Shown here piece after piece: positions 1 to 14,647 of a stretch of 34,816 bases of DNA. The translations under genes were made by a program, and so were the position numbers. Under the pieces are notes generated by a model. That model searched no databases. It was not told the origin of the DNA and saw only the letters and a list, made by a program, of their open reading frames with translations. This stretch comes from Burkholderiaceae bacterium. GTDB taxonomy: Bacteria; Pseudomonadota; Gammaproteobacteria; Burkholderiales; Burkholderiaceae_F. Numbering within the stretch: position 1 is the first letter of the stretch; each line of letters starts with the position of its first letter. Location of the stretch: positions 1 through 34,816 of the forward strand of contig JANWXE010000073.1 in NCBI GenBank assembly GCA_025055385.1, read 5' to 3'.

Positions 1-887
1 TCGCCGTACAGGGTGGGCAGCGTGCTGACGCGGAAGTCGATCGCGCGCTGTCCCGACAGCGCCAGCTTCATGCGGCCGTCCTGCGGTACGCGCTTCTCGG
101 CGATGTCCAGTTTCGAGATCACCTTGATGCGGGTGACCAGCCGCTCCTTGATCGCGAGCGGCGGCTGTGCCACCTCACGCAGCACGCCATCGACGCGGAA
201 GCGGATGCGGTAGAACTTTTCGTACGGTTCGAAATGCAGGTCGGATGCGCCCTCGGTGATCGCATCCAGCAGCAGCTTCTGCAGGAAACGCACGACCGGC
301 GCATCGTCGACCTCGACCTGCGTATCGTCGGCCTGCGTCTGCGTGTCGGGGCTCTCCGCCAGCAGTTCGTCCATGCTGACGTCGTCGCCGACGATCGCCT
401 CGAGCGATTGCGCCACCGACTGCGCGGCGTTGTCCACCAGCCGCACCAGTTTGTCGTGCTCGACCACGACGACGTCCAGCTGCAGCTGCGTGTGGAAGCG
501 GATCTGGTCGAGCGCCTGGAAATTGGTCGGATCGGAGACCGCGATCGCCAGCCGATTGCCGCGCTTTTTCAGCGCCAGCACCCGCAGCGAGCCCACCAAC
601 TTTTTGTCGATCAGATCCTTCGGCAGTTGGTCGGTGTCGATCGCGTTCAGGTCGAGCAGCGGGTGGCCGAATGTCTCGGCGGCGAACTTGGCGATCTGGG
701 CCGCGCTCAGGCCGAGCGAGTCGCCGACGGCCACCAGTTCGTCGATGAACTGCGTGTTGCTCTGCGCCGCCTTGCGGGCGAGCGATTCGGCGCGGTCGGG
801 CCGCAGCCTGCCCTGCTGGACGAGTGCGCGCGCTAGACCGGTGAGGGCTCCGGCGGCTGCTGATGGGCCCTGCGTGACAGCCGACAT
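1..887 (-). CDS. pilB: Type IV pilus assembly ATPase PilB (GspE family), N-terminal part; runs off the left edge
   Basis: Reverse-strand translation from ATG at 887: MSAVTQGPSAAAGALTGLARALVQQGRLRPDRAESLARKAAQ...; contains DLHFEPYEKFYRIRFRVDGVLREV and RVPQDGRMKL motifs typical of PilB/GspE. Confidence 0.9.
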   Translation of the reverse strand, partial: MSAVTQGPSAAAGALTGLARALVQQGRLRPDRAESLARKAAQSNTQFIDELVAVGDSLGLSAAQIAKFAAETFGHPLLDLNAIDTDQLPKDLIDKKLVGSLRVLALKKRGNRLAIAVSDPTNFQALDQIRFHTQLQLDVVVVEHDKLVRLVDNAAQSVAQSLEAIVGDDVSMDELLAESPDTQTQADDTQVEVDDAPVVRFLQKLLLDAITEGASDLHFEPYEKFYRIRFRVDGVLREVAQPPLAIKERLVTRIKVISKLDIAEKRVPQDGRMKLALSGQRAIDFRVSTLPTLYG

Positions 888-1041
888 GACCAGGTTCGCG
901 GGAAATAAACGGCCGGCTACGTTATAGAGGCCGTCCGCTTCAGAGAAGCGCGAAGATAGTGCCGATAAGCCCCGGATTTGTAAAGCTGACTAGCCCAAAG
1001 CCGGGCAGCCGTTCGGTCAGGGCGGGGATGGCGGAAACGGT

Positions 1042-1118
1042 TGGTCGGGGTGAGAGGATTTGAACCTCCGACTCCTGCGTCCCGAACGCAGTACTCTACC
1101 AGGCTGAGCTACACCCCG
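1042..1118 (-). tRNA. tRNA-Pro (anticodon CGG), CCA encoded
   Basis: Reverse complement CGGGGTGTAGCTCAGCCTGGTAGAGTACTGCGTTCGGGACGCAGGAGTCGGAGGTTCAAATCCTCTCACCCCGACCA folds as a cloverleaf; anticodon loop TTCGGGA; T-arm GGTTCAAATC. Confidence 0.97.
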
Positions 1119-1141
1119 AATCAGGCACGCTGCTTTTGGCC

Positions 1142-2155
<1,014 letters not shown>

Positions 2156-2217
2156 GCGGGCGCTGGGCTCCGACGGTGTGCGCATTATAGGTGGCGGGCG
2201 CGGGGCGGCCGGCGCGT

Positions 2218-2247
2218 TTGACGGCCGAGAACCGAGACTGCGATAAT
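2218..2247 (+). promoter_or_regulatory. Sigma70-type promoter for rplU-rpmA (-35 TTGACG 2218-2223; 18-bp spacer; -10 GATAAT 2242-2247)
   Basis: Near-consensus hexamers about 90 bp upstream of the rplU ATG. Confidence 0.6.
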
Positions 2248-2339
2248 GAGCAGCTCTCTAGGTTGCATTCCGAACGTTCGACATTCGAGCGTTAAGACGG
2301 CGTGCACGCGTCGACGGCGGTCGGAGGAGGGCGGCGAAC

Positions 2340-5156
<2,817 letters not shown>

Positions 5157-5306
5157 CGCTTGCCGAGGCGAGCCGCGCAGCTCGCCGGCAGTGGGGCGGC
5201 CGGCGCGCGCGGGCCGCCGGTCAGCGACCCGCGCGGGCCGATGGCGGCGCGACTGGCGACCGCCGTTGGACGTTTGGCCGCGGGCATCCGCGGCATCGGC
5301 GCCCGG

Positions 5307-5819
5307 TTACTCGCCGCGCACCCCGGGTGCGGCCAGCGGCGCCGGCGCGCGGTCCAGATAGCGCGCCAGTTCGGTGAGGGCGCGCTGGTAGACCTCGCGC
5401 TTGAACTCGACCACCGAATCCAGCGGCACCCAGTACTCGCTCCAGCGCCAAGCGTCGAATTCCGGCTTCTCGCTGCGGCGCAGACAGACGTCGCAGTCGC
5501 GCCCGAGCATGCGCAGCAGGAACCAGATTTGCTTCTGGCCGCGGTAGTTGCCGCGCAGGTCGCGGCGGATCCACTGCTCGGGCACGTCGTAGCGCAGCCA
5601 GTCGCGCGTGCGGGCGATCACCTTGACGTGCTCCGGCCGCAGCCCGATTTCCTCGTACAGCTCGCGGAACATCGCCTGCTCGGGCGACTCGCCGTGTTTG
5701 ATGCCGCCCTGCGGGAACTGCCACGAATGCTGCCGGACGCGTTTGCCCCAGAAAACCTCGTTGCGGTGGTTCAGCAGGATGATGCCGACATTCGGGCGAT
5801 AGCCGTCCTTGTCCAGCAT
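5307..5819 (-). CDS. rppH: RNA pyrophosphohydrolase (Nudix)
   Basis: [60 protein letters not shown]; intact Nudix box. Confidence 0.96.
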   Translation of the reverse strand: MLDKDGYRPNVGIILLNHRNEVFWGKRVRQHSWQFPQGGIKHGESPEQAMFRELYEEIGLRPEHVKVIARTRDWLRYDVPEQWIRRDLRGNYRGQKQIWFLLRMLGRDCDVCLRRSEKPEFDAWRWSEYWVPLDSVVEFKREVYQRALTELARYLDRAPAPLAAPGVRGE

Positions 5820-5894
5820 GTCACGGCCCCAACCGATATCATCTGCGGCCCATTATATGGCTGCCTTCCGCAGGCGGCGGGCAGAGAAATCGGC

Positions 5895-7619
5895 ATGCGT
5901 GCCTCCCGCTTTTTCATCGTCACGCTGAAAGAAACGCCGGCCGACGCCGAGGTCGTCAGCCATGCCCTGATGCTGCGCGCCGGCATGATCAAGAAGCTCG
6001 CCGCCGGCATCTACAGCTACTTGCCGCTGGCGCTGCGCTGCCTGCGCAAGATTGAAAACATCATCCGCGAGGAGATGAACCGCGCCGGCGCCATCGAGCT
6101 GCTGATGCCGCTGGTGCAGCCGGCCGAGCTGTGGATGGAGTCCGGCCGCTGGTACAAAATGGGCCCCGAGCTGCTGCGCTTCAAGGATCGGCACGAGCGT
6201 GATTTCGTGCTGCAGCCCACCTCCGAGGAGGTCATCGCCGACATCGTGCGTGAGACGGTGCGCAGCTACAAGCAGCTGCCGCTCAATCTTTATCACATCC
6301 AAACGAAGTTTCGCGATGAACGGCGGCCGCGTTTCGGCCTCATGCGCGGTCGCGAGTTCACCATGAAGGATGCCTACTCATTCGACCGCGATGAAGCGAG
6401 CGCGCTGCAAACCTATCAGGCTATGTTCGACGCCTACACGCGCATCTTCACGCGCATGGGTTTGAGGTTTCGTGCAGTGGCTGCCGACGTCGGCAATATC
6501 GGCGGTAAGGCAAGCCATGAGTTCCAGGTCATTGCCGACACCGGCGAGGACGCCATCGCTTACTGCCCGGAATCGGACTATGCGGCCAACCTGGAGATGG
6601 CCGAAGCCTTGCCGCTGATCGCACAGCGTGCCGCACCGCGCGAGACGATGCGCAAGGTGCCGACCCCGCAGCGCGAGACCTGTGAGCAGGTGGCGGAGCT
6701 GCTGCAGCTTCCGCTGACGCAGACCGTGAAGTCCATTGTGCTGGCCGTCGACGGCGAGGACGGCGCACAGATCTGGCTGCTATTGCTGCGCGGTGATCAT
6801 GAGCTAAATGAGGTGAAAGCGAGCAAGGTACCCGGGCTGCAGCGCGGCTTCCGTTTTGCCACCGAGGCGGAGATTCAAGCCGCGTTCGGCTGCCGGCCGG
6901 GCTATCTAGGGCCTGTTGCGACTCGGCAGGCGGTGCGTGTGGTGGCGGACCGCACGGTGGCCAACATGAGCGACTTTGTTTGTGGCGCCAATGAGGAGGG
7001 ATATCACTTGACCGGCGTCAACTGGGGGCGCGACCTGCCGGAGCCGCACGTCGTGGCAGACATCCGCAACGTGGTCGCTGGTGATCCTTCCCCCGACGGC
7101 AAGGGCAGGCTGGCGATCCAGCGCGGCATCGAGGTCGGACATGTGTTCGCCGGTCTGCCATACGCGGAGTCGATGAAGCTCACCTACACGGACGAAAACG
7201 GGCGCAGGCAGCCGATCGTGATGGGCTGCTACGGCATCGGTGTGACGCGCCTGCTGGGTGCGGCGATCGAACAAAACCACGACGAGCGCGGCATCATCTG
7301 GCCCGATCCGATCGCGCCGTTTGAAGTGGTCATTTGCCCGGTGAATTACCGGCAATCTGAGGCGGTTCACCAAGCTGCCGATCAGGTATATGAAGCATTG
7401 TGCGCCGCTGGGGTGGACGTGATTCTGGATGACCGCGGTGAGCGGCCCGGCGCGATGTTTGCCGATTGGGAGCTGATTGGGGTGCCGCATCGGCTGACGG
7501 TCGGCGAGCGGGGCCTGAAGGATGGCAAGCTAGAGTACGTGCAGCGTCGCACGATGACAACCACGTTGATCGATGTGACCGATGTGGTGCCGTTCATCCG
7601 CAGCCAACTGTCGCGTTAA
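5895..7619 (+). CDS. proS: Prolyl-tRNA synthetase (bacterial type)
   Basis: [66 protein letters not shown]; class II aaRS motifs; editing domain present. The ORF extends upstream to 5160 but homologous sequence begins at 5895. Confidence 0.97.
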   Translation: MRASRFFIVTLKETPADAEVVSHALMLRAGMIKKLAAGIYSYLPLALRCLRKIENIIREEMNRAGAIELLMPLVQPAELWMESGRWYKMGPELLRFKDRHERDFVLQPTSEEVIADIVRETVRSYKQLPLNLYHIQTKFRDERRPRFGLMRGREFTMKDAYSFDRDEASALQTYQAMFDAYTRIFTRMGLRFRAVAADVGNIGGKASHEFQVIADTGEDAIAYCPESDYAANLEMAEALPLIAQRAAPRETMRKVPTPQRETCEQVAELLQLPLTQTVKSIVLAVDGEDGAQIWLLLLRGDHELNEVKASKVPGLQRGFRFATEAEIQAAFGCRPGYLGPVATRQAVRVVADRTVANMSDFVCGANEEGYHLTGVNWGRDLPEPHVVADIRNVVAGDPSPDGKGRLAIQRGIEVGHVFAGLPYAESMKLTYTDENGRRQPIVMGCYGIGVTRLLGAAIEQNHDERGIIWPDPIAPFEVVICPVNYRQSEAVHQAADQVYEALCAAGVDVILDDRGERPGAMFADWELIGVPHRLTVGERGLKDGKLEYVQRRTMTTTLIDVTDVVPFIRSQLSR

Positions 7620-8244
7620 CGTCGGGCGCCGTGCGTTGCTTGCCGGCGGGGTTTGCGCCCTGCTGCGCCCCGCCCCGGCTTGGGGCGGGGCGCAGCAGTA
7701 CGAGCCACTGGCGGATGCTGTGCGCGTGGCGCTGGCCGCGCGCATCGCTGATACGCGGCCGCCGGTGCGCAGCTTCCACGATCACGGCGAACGCATGGCG
7801 TTCGTCGATTGGCTGGAGGCGATGTCGCGGCGGTTGCGGCCGCAGAAGCCAGATGACCAGACACGATTGGAATTCCTGCGCACCCTCGACTACGAGGCCC
7901 TGCGCGCGGGGCTAGATCGGCAGCTTGTGTTGGCCCTCATTCAGGTTGAAAGCAATTTCCGGAAGTACGCGATTTCGCCAGCTGGAGCGCGCGGCTACAT
8001 GCAAGTGATGCCGTTTTGGACCCGCCTGATCGGCGATGGCGATGCGCGCAAGTTATTTGACATGCGCACCAACCTGCGCTACGGGTGCGTGATCCTGCGG
8101 CATTACCTTGACCTAGAAAGAGGCGATCTTTTCCTTGCCCTGGGCCGCTACAACGGCAGCCGGGGCCGACCCGAGTATCCGAACGCGGTGCTCGCTGCCT
8201 GGAAGAACCGCTGGGCCTATGAGCCTGCGCTCGTGCGCGCCTAA
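7582..8244 (+). CDS. Lytic transglycosylase (SLT domain) family protein
   Basis: [32 protein letters not shown] (catalytic Glu and SLT motif), [18 protein letters not shown]; overlaps the proS 3' end. Confidence 0.9.
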   Translation: MWCRSSAANCRVNVGRRALLAGGVCALLRPAPAWGGAQQYEPLADAVRVALAARIADTRPPVRSFHDHGERMAFVDWLEAMSRRLRPQKPDDQTRLEFLRTLDYEALRAGLDRQLVLALIQVESNFRKYAISPAGARGYMQVMPFWTRLIGDGDARKLFDMRTNLRYGCVILRHYLDLERGDLFLALGRYNGSRGRPEYPNAVLAAWKNRWAYEPALVRA

Positions 8245-8337
8245 AAGGCACCGGCATTGGCCCCTGGAGGGGACTGCGCCGCCTCGCTGGCGGCAGCGGT
8301 GAAGGCTGCGGTGTGACGCTGCTGCAGCCGCCAACCG

Positions 8338-9720
8338 CTACTTGCGCGGCAGGCCGGTTGGAAAGCCTTTTATGGCTGACAGGCCGCGCATCAACTTGGG
8401 AAGTCCGCCTTTTTTCATCTGTTTCATCATCGCCTGCATCTGTTCGAACTGCGAAAGCAGACGGTTGACCTCCTGCACCGAAACGCCGGCGCCGGCAGCG
8501 ATGCGGCGCTTGCGCGAGGCCTTGATGATGTCGGGGCGGGCGCGCTCCTGCGGTGTCATGGCATCGATGATGCCCTGCAAGCGGCGCAACTGCCGCTCGG
8601 CGTCCTGCTCATTGACGCGTCCGGCTGCTTGGGCCAAGGCCGCCGGCAGATTCTGCAGCAGCCCGCCGAGGCCGCCCATGCGCCGCATCTGCACCAACTG
8701 AGCGCGGAAGTCGTTGAGGTCGAAGCGCTCCCCGGCCTGCATGCGCTTGGCCAGCTTCTCGGCCGCTGCGATGTCGATTGAGCGCTTGACGGCCTCGACC
8801 AACGCGACGATGTCGCCCATGCCGAGAATGCGGCCGGCCATGCGCTCTGGATCGAAGGGCTCTAACCCCGTGATTTTTTCGGCCACGCCGACGAACTTAA
8901 TCGGCTTGCCGGTGACATAACGGACGGACAGCGCCGCGCCGCCGCGCGCGTCGCCGTCGAGCTTCGTCAGGATGACGCCCGTCAGCGGCAGGCGCTCGGC
9001 AAAGGCACGCGCCGAGTTGACCGCGTCCTGCCCGAGCATGGCATCGACGACGAACAGCGTTTCGATCGGCCGCAGCGCCGCCTCCAGCGCGGCGACCTCC
9101 TGCATCATCGCCTCGTCGATCGCTAGTCGACCGGCCGTATCGACGATCAGCACGTCAAAGAAATGCCGGCGCGCGTGGTCTAGCGCGCGCTGCGCGATCG
9201 CCAGTGGCTGCTCGCGAGCGGCGGCCGGGAAGAACTCGGCACCGGCCTGCGCAGTGACCGCTTTCAGCTGCTCGATTGCGGCCGGACGGTAAACGTCGGT
9301 GGAGACCGTCAGTACTTTCTTACGGCGCTTTTCGATTAGCCACTTGGCCAGCTTGGCGGCAGTGGTGGTCTTGCCGGCGCCTTGCAAGCCCGCCAGCAGG
9401 ATCACTGCAGGCGGCTGCGTGGCGAGGTTCAGTTCACGCGCCGCTGGCGGCAGGTCTCCGCCCATAATGGCGGTTAACTCCCGATGCACCAGGCCGACCA
9501 GTGCTTGGCCAGGGGTGAGGCTGCCGACTACCTCCGCGCCGAGCGCCTTTTCCTTGATTTGCGCCAGTAGCTCGCGCACCACCGGCAACGCGACGTCGGC
9601 CTCTAGCAGCGCCACGCGCACCTCGCGCAGCATCTCCTGCATGTTGGCTTCCGTCAGCCGCGCCTGCCCGCGCATCGTCTTGACGATGCGCGCCAGCTTC
9701 TCGGTCAATGCATCAAGCAT
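8338..9720 (-). CDS. ffh: Signal recognition particle GTPase Ffh
   Basis: MLDALTEKLARIVKTMRGQARLTEANMQEMLREVRVALLEADVALPVV; GLQGAGKTTTAAKLA; DTAGRLAIDE; TKLDGDARGG; methionine-rich M domain. Confidence 0.98.
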   Translation of the reverse strand: MLDALTEKLARIVKTMRGQARLTEANMQEMLREVRVALLEADVALPVVRELLAQIKEKALGAEVVGSLTPGQALVGLVHRELTAIMGGDLPPAARELNLATQPPAVILLAGLQGAGKTTTAAKLAKWLIEKRRKKVLTVSTDVYRPAAIEQLKAVTAQAGAEFFPAAAREQPLAIAQRALDHARRHFFDVLIVDTAGRLAIDEAMMQEVAALEAALRPIETLFVVDAMLGQDAVNSARAFAERLPLTGVILTKLDGDARGGAALSVRYVTGKPIKFVGVAEKITGLEPFDPERMAGRILGMGDIVALVEAVKRSIDIAAAEKLAKRMQAGERFDLNDFRAQLVQMRRMGGLGGLLQNLPAALAQAAGRVNEQDAERQLRRLQGIIDAMTPQERARPDIIKASRKRRIAAGAGVSVQEVNRLLSQFEQMQAMMKQMKKGGLPKLMRGLSAIKGFPTGLPRK

Positions 9721-9803
9721 GGGCGTCTTGACAGCAGGCTGGGGCCAAGGCCGCGGCGGCGCATAGACCGCGTCGCATCAACCACGTGTTATATAGGGAA
9801 CGC

Positions 9804-10634
9804 ATGCAGGCGAATGCATTTTACGTGGCTGCACATGGCGTGGTGGCCTGCGCCTACGGTGCGCTGGCATGGCTGGCGTGGCGGGCGCTGCAGCGGCCGC
9901 ACCGCTTCGATGGCCGTTGGCTATTGCCGATTGTGGCGTTGGCGCATGCCACGCTGCTGGCCGGTGCTGTACTGGACCATGGCGCGTTGCGCTTCGGCTT
10001 CGCGCAGGCGCTGTCGGCGACGATGCTGTTTGCGGTGCTCATTGTTTGGCTGGAAGGCTTTGTGGTGCCAATCCGCGGCCTGCAGGTGTTGGTGTTGCCA
10101 GTGGCCGCGGTGGCCAGTGTTTTGCCGGCGCTGTTCCAGGGCGCGCTGATCGCCGTCGGCCGTGACTCGCTTGCCTTCCGCGCGCATTGGTTTGTCGCCA
10201 TTGCCGCCTTCAGCCTGATAACGATTGCGGCGCTGCACGCGCTGCTGATGGCCTCAATGGACCGCAGCTTGCACGCGGCAGCCGACGAGGGTGCCTTCGC
10301 CCGCGTGCTGGCCGAGGTGCCGCCGCTGTTGGCGATGGAACGGCTGCTGTTTCGCCTGCTCTGGACCGGCTTCTTACTGCTGACGGCGGCGCTTATCTCC
10401 GGTGTGCTATTCACCGAGGAGTTGTTTGGCCGGCCGCTGCGCTTCGATCATAAGACCGTGTTTACGATCGCTTCTTGGCTAATCTTCGCCGGTCTGCTGG
10501 CCGGGCGACAGCTGTTTGGGTGGCGCGGCCGCACGGCTTTGCGTTTCACGCTCGTCGGTTTCGTGCTGCTGCTGCTTGCCTACGTGGGCAGCCGCTTCGT
10601 GTTAGAGGTGATCCTGCGGCGGGTGGCAGGCTGA
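9804..10634 (+). CDS. ypjD: CcsA/YpjD-type integral membrane protein (cytochrome c biogenesis family)
   Basis: Multiple TM segments, RAHWFVAIAAFSLITIAALHALL and SGVLFTEELFGRPLRFDHKTVFTIASWLIFAGLLAGRQLFGWRGRTA; located next to ffh. Confidence 0.85.
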   Translation: MQANAFYVAAHGVVACAYGALAWLAWRALQRPHRFDGRWLLPIVALAHATLLAGAVLDHGALRFGFAQALSATMLFAVLIVWLEGFVVPIRGLQVLVLPVAAVASVLPALFQGALIAVGRDSLAFRAHWFVAIAAFSLITIAALHALLMASMDRSLHAAADEGAFARVLAEVPPLLAMERLLFRLLWTGFLLLTAALISGVLFTEELFGRPLRFDHKTVFTIASWLIFAGLLAGRQLFGWRGRTALRFTLVGFVLLLLAYVGSRFVLEVILRRVAG

Positions 10635-10636
10635 CG

Positions 10637-10861
10637 ATGGGACGCATTCTGTTCTGGGTTTTGTTAGGGCTTGCCATCTACCTGCTGTGGCGTTGGTTTG
10701 TAGCCCAGTCGCGTCGCCCGCACCGGGCAGCCGGTCCGAAGGCGGGCGAACCGATGGTTGCTTGCGAGGTCTGCCGGCTGAACGTGCCGCGCTCGGAGGC
10801 CGTGCAGGCCCGCGGGCACTTTTTCTGCTGTGACGAGCACCGCCGTCAGGCGCTCGACTAG
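10637..10861 (+). CDS. Small membrane-anchored Cys4 protein (PP0621-family-like)
   Basis: N-terminal TM segment MGRILFWVLLGLAIYLLWRWFV, then CEVCRLNVPRSEAVQARGHFFCCDEHR with metal-binding-like Cys spacing. Confidence 0.75.
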   Translation: MGRILFWVLLGLAIYLLWRWFVAQSRRPHRAAGPKAGEPMVACEVCRLNVPRSEAVQARGHFFCCDEHRRQALD

Positions 10862-10866
10862 CGGCA

Positions 10867-12570
10867 ATGCGGGTGCAGCGGCTGCTCGGTTCGTTGCCAG
10901 CATCGATCGAGCCAGGCTGGCGCGCGCTCGCGTACTTTTCGCTGGTGCGGGTGTTAATGGTGAGCGCTCTCGTTTTGACCGTGGCAGCCTTTGGCGTGCC
11001 GTTGGCGGAGGCGGGCGCAAGTGCGAGTCGTTTGCTTGCCCTAGGAATCATCTATTTTCTCTTTGCGGCCGCACTCGCGGTGTTGGCCCTATATCTGCGC
11101 ACCCATTTCACCCTACAGGTTTTCAGCCAGCTCAGTATCGATTTGATCCTGATATCGACGCTGGTTGCGCTCAGTGGGGGCGTACGGGGCGGCATGATGA
11201 TCCTGTATCTGCTACCGATTGCTGGAGCAGCCTTGCTGCTGCCCACGATTGCCGCCTTCTTTGTGTGCGCACTGGCGGTGCTGGTGTTGCTCGGCGACGC
11301 GGTCGTGCGAGGCCTGCAACAGGAAGGGCGCGATGCCGGTGTATTCCAAGCTGGGCTGTACGGCGCGGCGCTGTTCGGGATCACGGCATTGCTCGGGCTG
11401 CTGTCGCGGCGTTTGACGGCGCAGGAGACCCTGGCCCGTCGGCGCGGCCGCGACTTAGAGCGGCAGCTCGAAATCAACCGCTTAGTAATCGCCCACATGG
11501 AGCAGGGCGTGCTGGTGGTCGATGCTAACTTACATGTGCGCGCCAACAACCGGGCCGCGCGCACCTTGCTGGGATTTGAGCCGCACGCGCAGCTGACCGG
11601 CCGCTGTCTGACTGAGTACCCGCACCTGCGACCGTTAGCCTTAGCGTTCCGCCAATGGCTTAACAGCGAGCGGCCGCGCGGTGACTGGTCCGATACAGTG
11701 CTGCAACCGTTGGCCGATGGGACCGACGCGCAGGGCTTGGCGCGCTTGCGCGTGCGCGCGCGCTTTGCTCGGCCTGGCAACGAAGAGCATGACGAGTTCG
11801 TGATCTTTTTAGAGGACATGCGGGCGGTTGAAGACCGGGCGCAGCAGCTCAAGCTCGCCGCGATGGGTCGGTTGACCGCCTCCATCGCCCACGAAATCCG
11901 CAACCCGCTGGCAGCGATCAGCCACGCCAGTCAGTTGCTAAACGAGGATGCGGACGGCGCGCTGCGCGCGCGGTTGGTTGCGATCGTACGGGAGAATACG
12001 GCCCGGCTGAACCGGCTAGTCGACGATGTCTTGCGTGTGGCTCGCCGCGAGACACCGGTTGGTGAAGACATCGCGTTAGACCGCTTTGTCCGTGACTGGC
12101 TGCAGGAATTCGCGCGCGATCGTGCGCTGCCGCCTGGCCGCGTGCACGTGGAGATTCCGTCGGGCTTGGCAGTCCGCTTCGAGCAGTCGCACCTGCGTCA
12201 GATCTTGTTCAACCTCGTTGACAACGCGCTGCGCTATGCCAGCGAGGCGGCCGGGGCGGTGCAATTAATCGGCGAGCGCGCGGCCGACGAGGCCGGTCGA
12301 GTGCAACTGTGGGTCTTCGACGATGGGCCGGGGGTCAGCGCGGAGGCGCGTGCGGCGCTGTTCGAACCGTTTTTCACGACGCACGCGCGCGGCACCGGAC
12401 TTGGCCTATATATCGCGCGGGAATTTTGCCTGGCCAACGGCTGCGAACTGGCCTACGCGGAGCGGCGCGCGCTTGATGGCAGCACGCGCGAGGGGTTCGT
12501 GCTGCGCTTTGCTCGCAGCGGTGACGTCATCGCTGCCAGCGGCTATCTAGATACAGTCCCGGTGCTATGA
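10867..12570 (+). CDS. pilS: Sensor histidine kinase PilS
   Basis: N-terminal multi-TM domain, PAS-like region, H box SIAHEIRNPLAAISHASQLLNED, N box NLVDNALRYA, G boxes; directly precedes the NtrC-type regulator with ATGA overlap. Confidence 0.9.
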   Translation: MRVQRLLGSLPASIEPGWRALAYFSLVRVLMVSALVLTVAAFGVPLAEAGASASRLLALGIIYFLFAAALAVLALYLRTHFTLQVFSQLSIDLILISTLVALSGGVRGGMMILYLLPIAGAALLLPTIAAFFVCALAVLVLLGDAVVRGLQQEGRDAGVFQAGLYGAALFGITALLGLLSRRLTAQETLARRRGRDLERQLEINRLVIAHMEQGVLVVDANLHVRANNRAARTLLGFEPHAQLTGRCLTEYPHLRPLALAFRQWLNSERPRGDWSDTVLQPLADGTDAQGLARLRVRARFARPGNEEHDEFVIFLEDMRAVEDRAQQLKLAAMGRLTASIAHEIRNPLAAISHASQLLNEDADGALRARLVAIVRENTARLNRLVDDVLRVARRETPVGEDIALDRFVRDWLQEFARDRALPPGRVHVEIPSGLAVRFEQSHLRQILFNLVDNALRYASEAAGAVQLIGERAADEAGRVQLWVFDDGPGVSAEARAALFEPFFTTHARGTGLGLYIAREFCLANGCELAYAERRALDGSTREGFVLRFARSGDVIAASGYLDTVPVL

Positions 12571-13988
12571 GCGAACGGGTGCCGGTTGCGGAGGTCGCGC
12601 GGCGGCAGCCGGCCGTGCTGGTCGTTGACGACGAGGCCGATTTGCGCGAACTGTTGACGCTGACGCTGGTGCGCCTCGGCCTAGACGTGGACGGTGCTGG
12701 CTCGCTGACCGAAGCGCGTGCGCTGCTGGCGCGCCGCCGTTACGCGCTGGTGCTAACCGACATGCGTCTGCCTGATGGCGTGGGCCTGGACCTGGTGCGT
12801 GAAATCACCAGCCGTGGCGGGCCGCCTGTGGCGGTAATCACCGCCTTCGGCAGCGCGGAAAATGCGGTGGCGGCCTTAAAAGCAGGCGCGTTCGACTATG
12901 TAACGAAACCGGTCGATTTAGAGCAGCTGCGCCTGCTTGTTCGCTCCGCGCTACGCGAACCAACAGAGGCGACTACAACGGGCACGGAGGAGCACGGTGC
13001 GCTGGCGCGGCTGATAGGCGAGTCGGCCGCGATGCGCCAGCTGCGCGCGATGATCGTACGGCTGGCGAACAGCATGGCGCCCGTGGCGATCTACGGCGAA
13101 TCGGGCAGCGGCAAAGAGCTGGTGGCGCGCGCCATCCATGAGCAGTCGACGCGGCGCGCCGGGCCGTTTGTGGCTGTCAATTGCGGGGCCATCCCGGAGA
13201 CCCTGATGGAAGCTGAGTTCTTCGGTTACAAAAAAGGGGCGTTTACCGGGGCGGATCGCGATCGCGATGGTTTCTTTCAAGCCGCTGCGGGCGGCACGCT
13301 GTTTTTGGACGAGGTCGCCGAGCTGCCGCTGGCGATGCAGGTCAAACTGCTGCGCGCGATCCAAGAGCGGCGAGTACGCAAGGTCGGCGCCACGGCCGAG
13401 GAGCCGGTGGATGTACGCATTCTGAGCGCAACACATCAGGACCTGGCAAAGCTGGTCGTGGGCGGACGGTTCCGCCAGGATCTGTTTTATCGCCTCAATG
13501 TCATTGAGCTGCGTGTGCCTAGTCTGCGGGCGCGCCCGGAGGACATCGTGCCGATTGCTCGCGCGATATTGCGCCGGCTCGCCGAACGCAACGGCAGTGC
13601 GCCGGCGCAGCTGTCGCCGGCGGCCGAAGCGGCGCTGCGGGCGTACGATTTTCCGGGCAACGTGCGGGAACTCGAAAACGTCTTAGAGCGTGCCCTCGCG
13701 CTGGCCGGCGGCGGTACGCTGGAGCCAGTGGACCTGATGCTGCCACAAGGCGAAGTCGATTTGCTGCTGGAACCTGAGACAAGCGCGAGTGAGCCGGCCA
13801 CGGGCGTCCCGTTTGAAATCCACGACGGCGTACCGACTAACTTGGTGGCGTACCTTGACAAGACCGAGGCGGACGCAATCAAAGCAGCGCTGGCAAAAAC
13901 GCGCAACAACCGAACCGCGGCAGCACAGCTGCTGGGCATCACATTTCGTCAGCTGCGCTACCGGATGCAGCGGCTTGGACTGAAGTGA
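12567..13988 (+). CDS. pilR: Sigma54-dependent response regulator PilR (NtrC family)
   Basis: Receiver domain [14 protein letters not shown]...[12 protein letters not shown]+ [21 protein letters not shown] loop; C-terminal Fis-type [29 protein letters not shown]. Confidence 0.93.
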   Translation: MSERVPVAEVARRQPAVLVVDDEADLRELLTLTLVRLGLDVDGAGSLTEARALLARRRYALVLTDMRLPDGVGLDLVREITSRGGPPVAVITAFGSAENAVAALKAGAFDYVTKPVDLEQLRLLVRSALREPTEATTTGTEEHGALARLIGESAAMRQLRAMIVRLANSMAPVAIYGESGSGKELVARAIHEQSTRRAGPFVAVNCGAIPETLMEAEFFGYKKGAFTGADRDRDGFFQAAAGGTLFLDEVAELPLAMQVKLLRAIQERRVRKVGATAEEPVDVRILSATHQDLAKLVVGGRFRQDLFYRLNVIELRVPSLRARPEDIVPIARAILRRLAERNGSAPAQLSPAAEAALRAYDFPGNVRELENVLERALALAGGGTLEPVDLMLPQGEVDLLLEPETSASEPATGVPFEIHDGVPTNLVAYLDKTEADAIKAALAKTRNNRTAAAQLLGITFRQLRYRMQRLGLK

Positions 13989-14557
13989 CCGTCTTCGGAC
14001 CCGTTGATGAAGCGGGCTGGCTGCGCGGCGTAGCACGGCGCGAGTCACCGTACTGCGACCAACGACCCGCCGGCGTGCAGGTCGAATTGCTGGTCATCCA
14101 CAGCATTAGCTTGCCACCTGGCGTCTTCGGCAGTGGTGACGTCGCGCGTCTTTTCACCGGCCAGTTGGACAGCACTGCACACCCTTTTTACGCCAGCCTG
14201 GGCGGACTGCGTGTCTCCGCCCATTTTCTGATCGAGCGCGACGGTGCAGTGACGCAATTTGTTTCCTGCGATCGGCGCGCTTGGCATGCCGGGGTCTCAA
14301 CTTTCGAGGGGCGCCCGGCGTGCAACGATTTTTCTGTCGGTGTTGAGTTAGAAGGCTGTGACTTTGTGCCGTTTACCGATGCGCAGTACGAAGTCCTCGG
14401 GCAGTTGCTGATCGCATTGCGCGCCAGGTATCCGCTGCGCGCCGTACGCGGCCATAGCCACATCGCGCCGGGTCGCAAGACCGACCCCGGGCCGCTGTTC
14501 GACTGGCATCGCTTGCGGACCTACTGTCCGCCCACGATGCTGCCGCCGGCAAACTAA
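13985..14557 (+). CDS. ampD: 1,6-anhydro-N-acetylmuramyl-L-alanine amidase AmpD (GTG start)
   Basis: LLVIHSISLPPGVFG, VSAHFLIERDGAVTQFVSCDRRAWHAGVS, NDFSVGVELEG, VRGHSHIAPGRKTDPGPLFDW. Confidence 0.95.
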   Translation: MTVFGPVDEAGWLRGVARRESPYCDQRPAGVQVELLVIHSISLPPGVFGSGDVARLFTGQLDSTAHPFYASLGGLRVSAHFLIERDGAVTQFVSCDRRAWHAGVSTFEGRPACNDFSVGVELEGCDFVPFTDAQYEVLGQLLIALRARYPLRAVRGHSHIAPGRKTDPGPLFDWHRLRTYCPPTMLPPAN

Positions 14558-14647
14558 CGAGGCGCCGCGGCGCATGCTGTTGCCGTGGCGAGCCGGTTCT
14601 TCATCAAGCGCGGTTGTCTTTCCGCGCGTAGCCGCCTATGATCTGAG

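Noticed and set aside
234-927. Plus-strand ORFs of 200 and 223 aa at the left edge
   Set aside because: Antisense to pilB, whose reverse-strand translation is clearly homologous.
14562-14573. Perfect palindrome GCGCCGCGGCGC just after the ampD stop
   Set aside because: No T tract on either side; too short and too GC-biased to call a terminator or operator.
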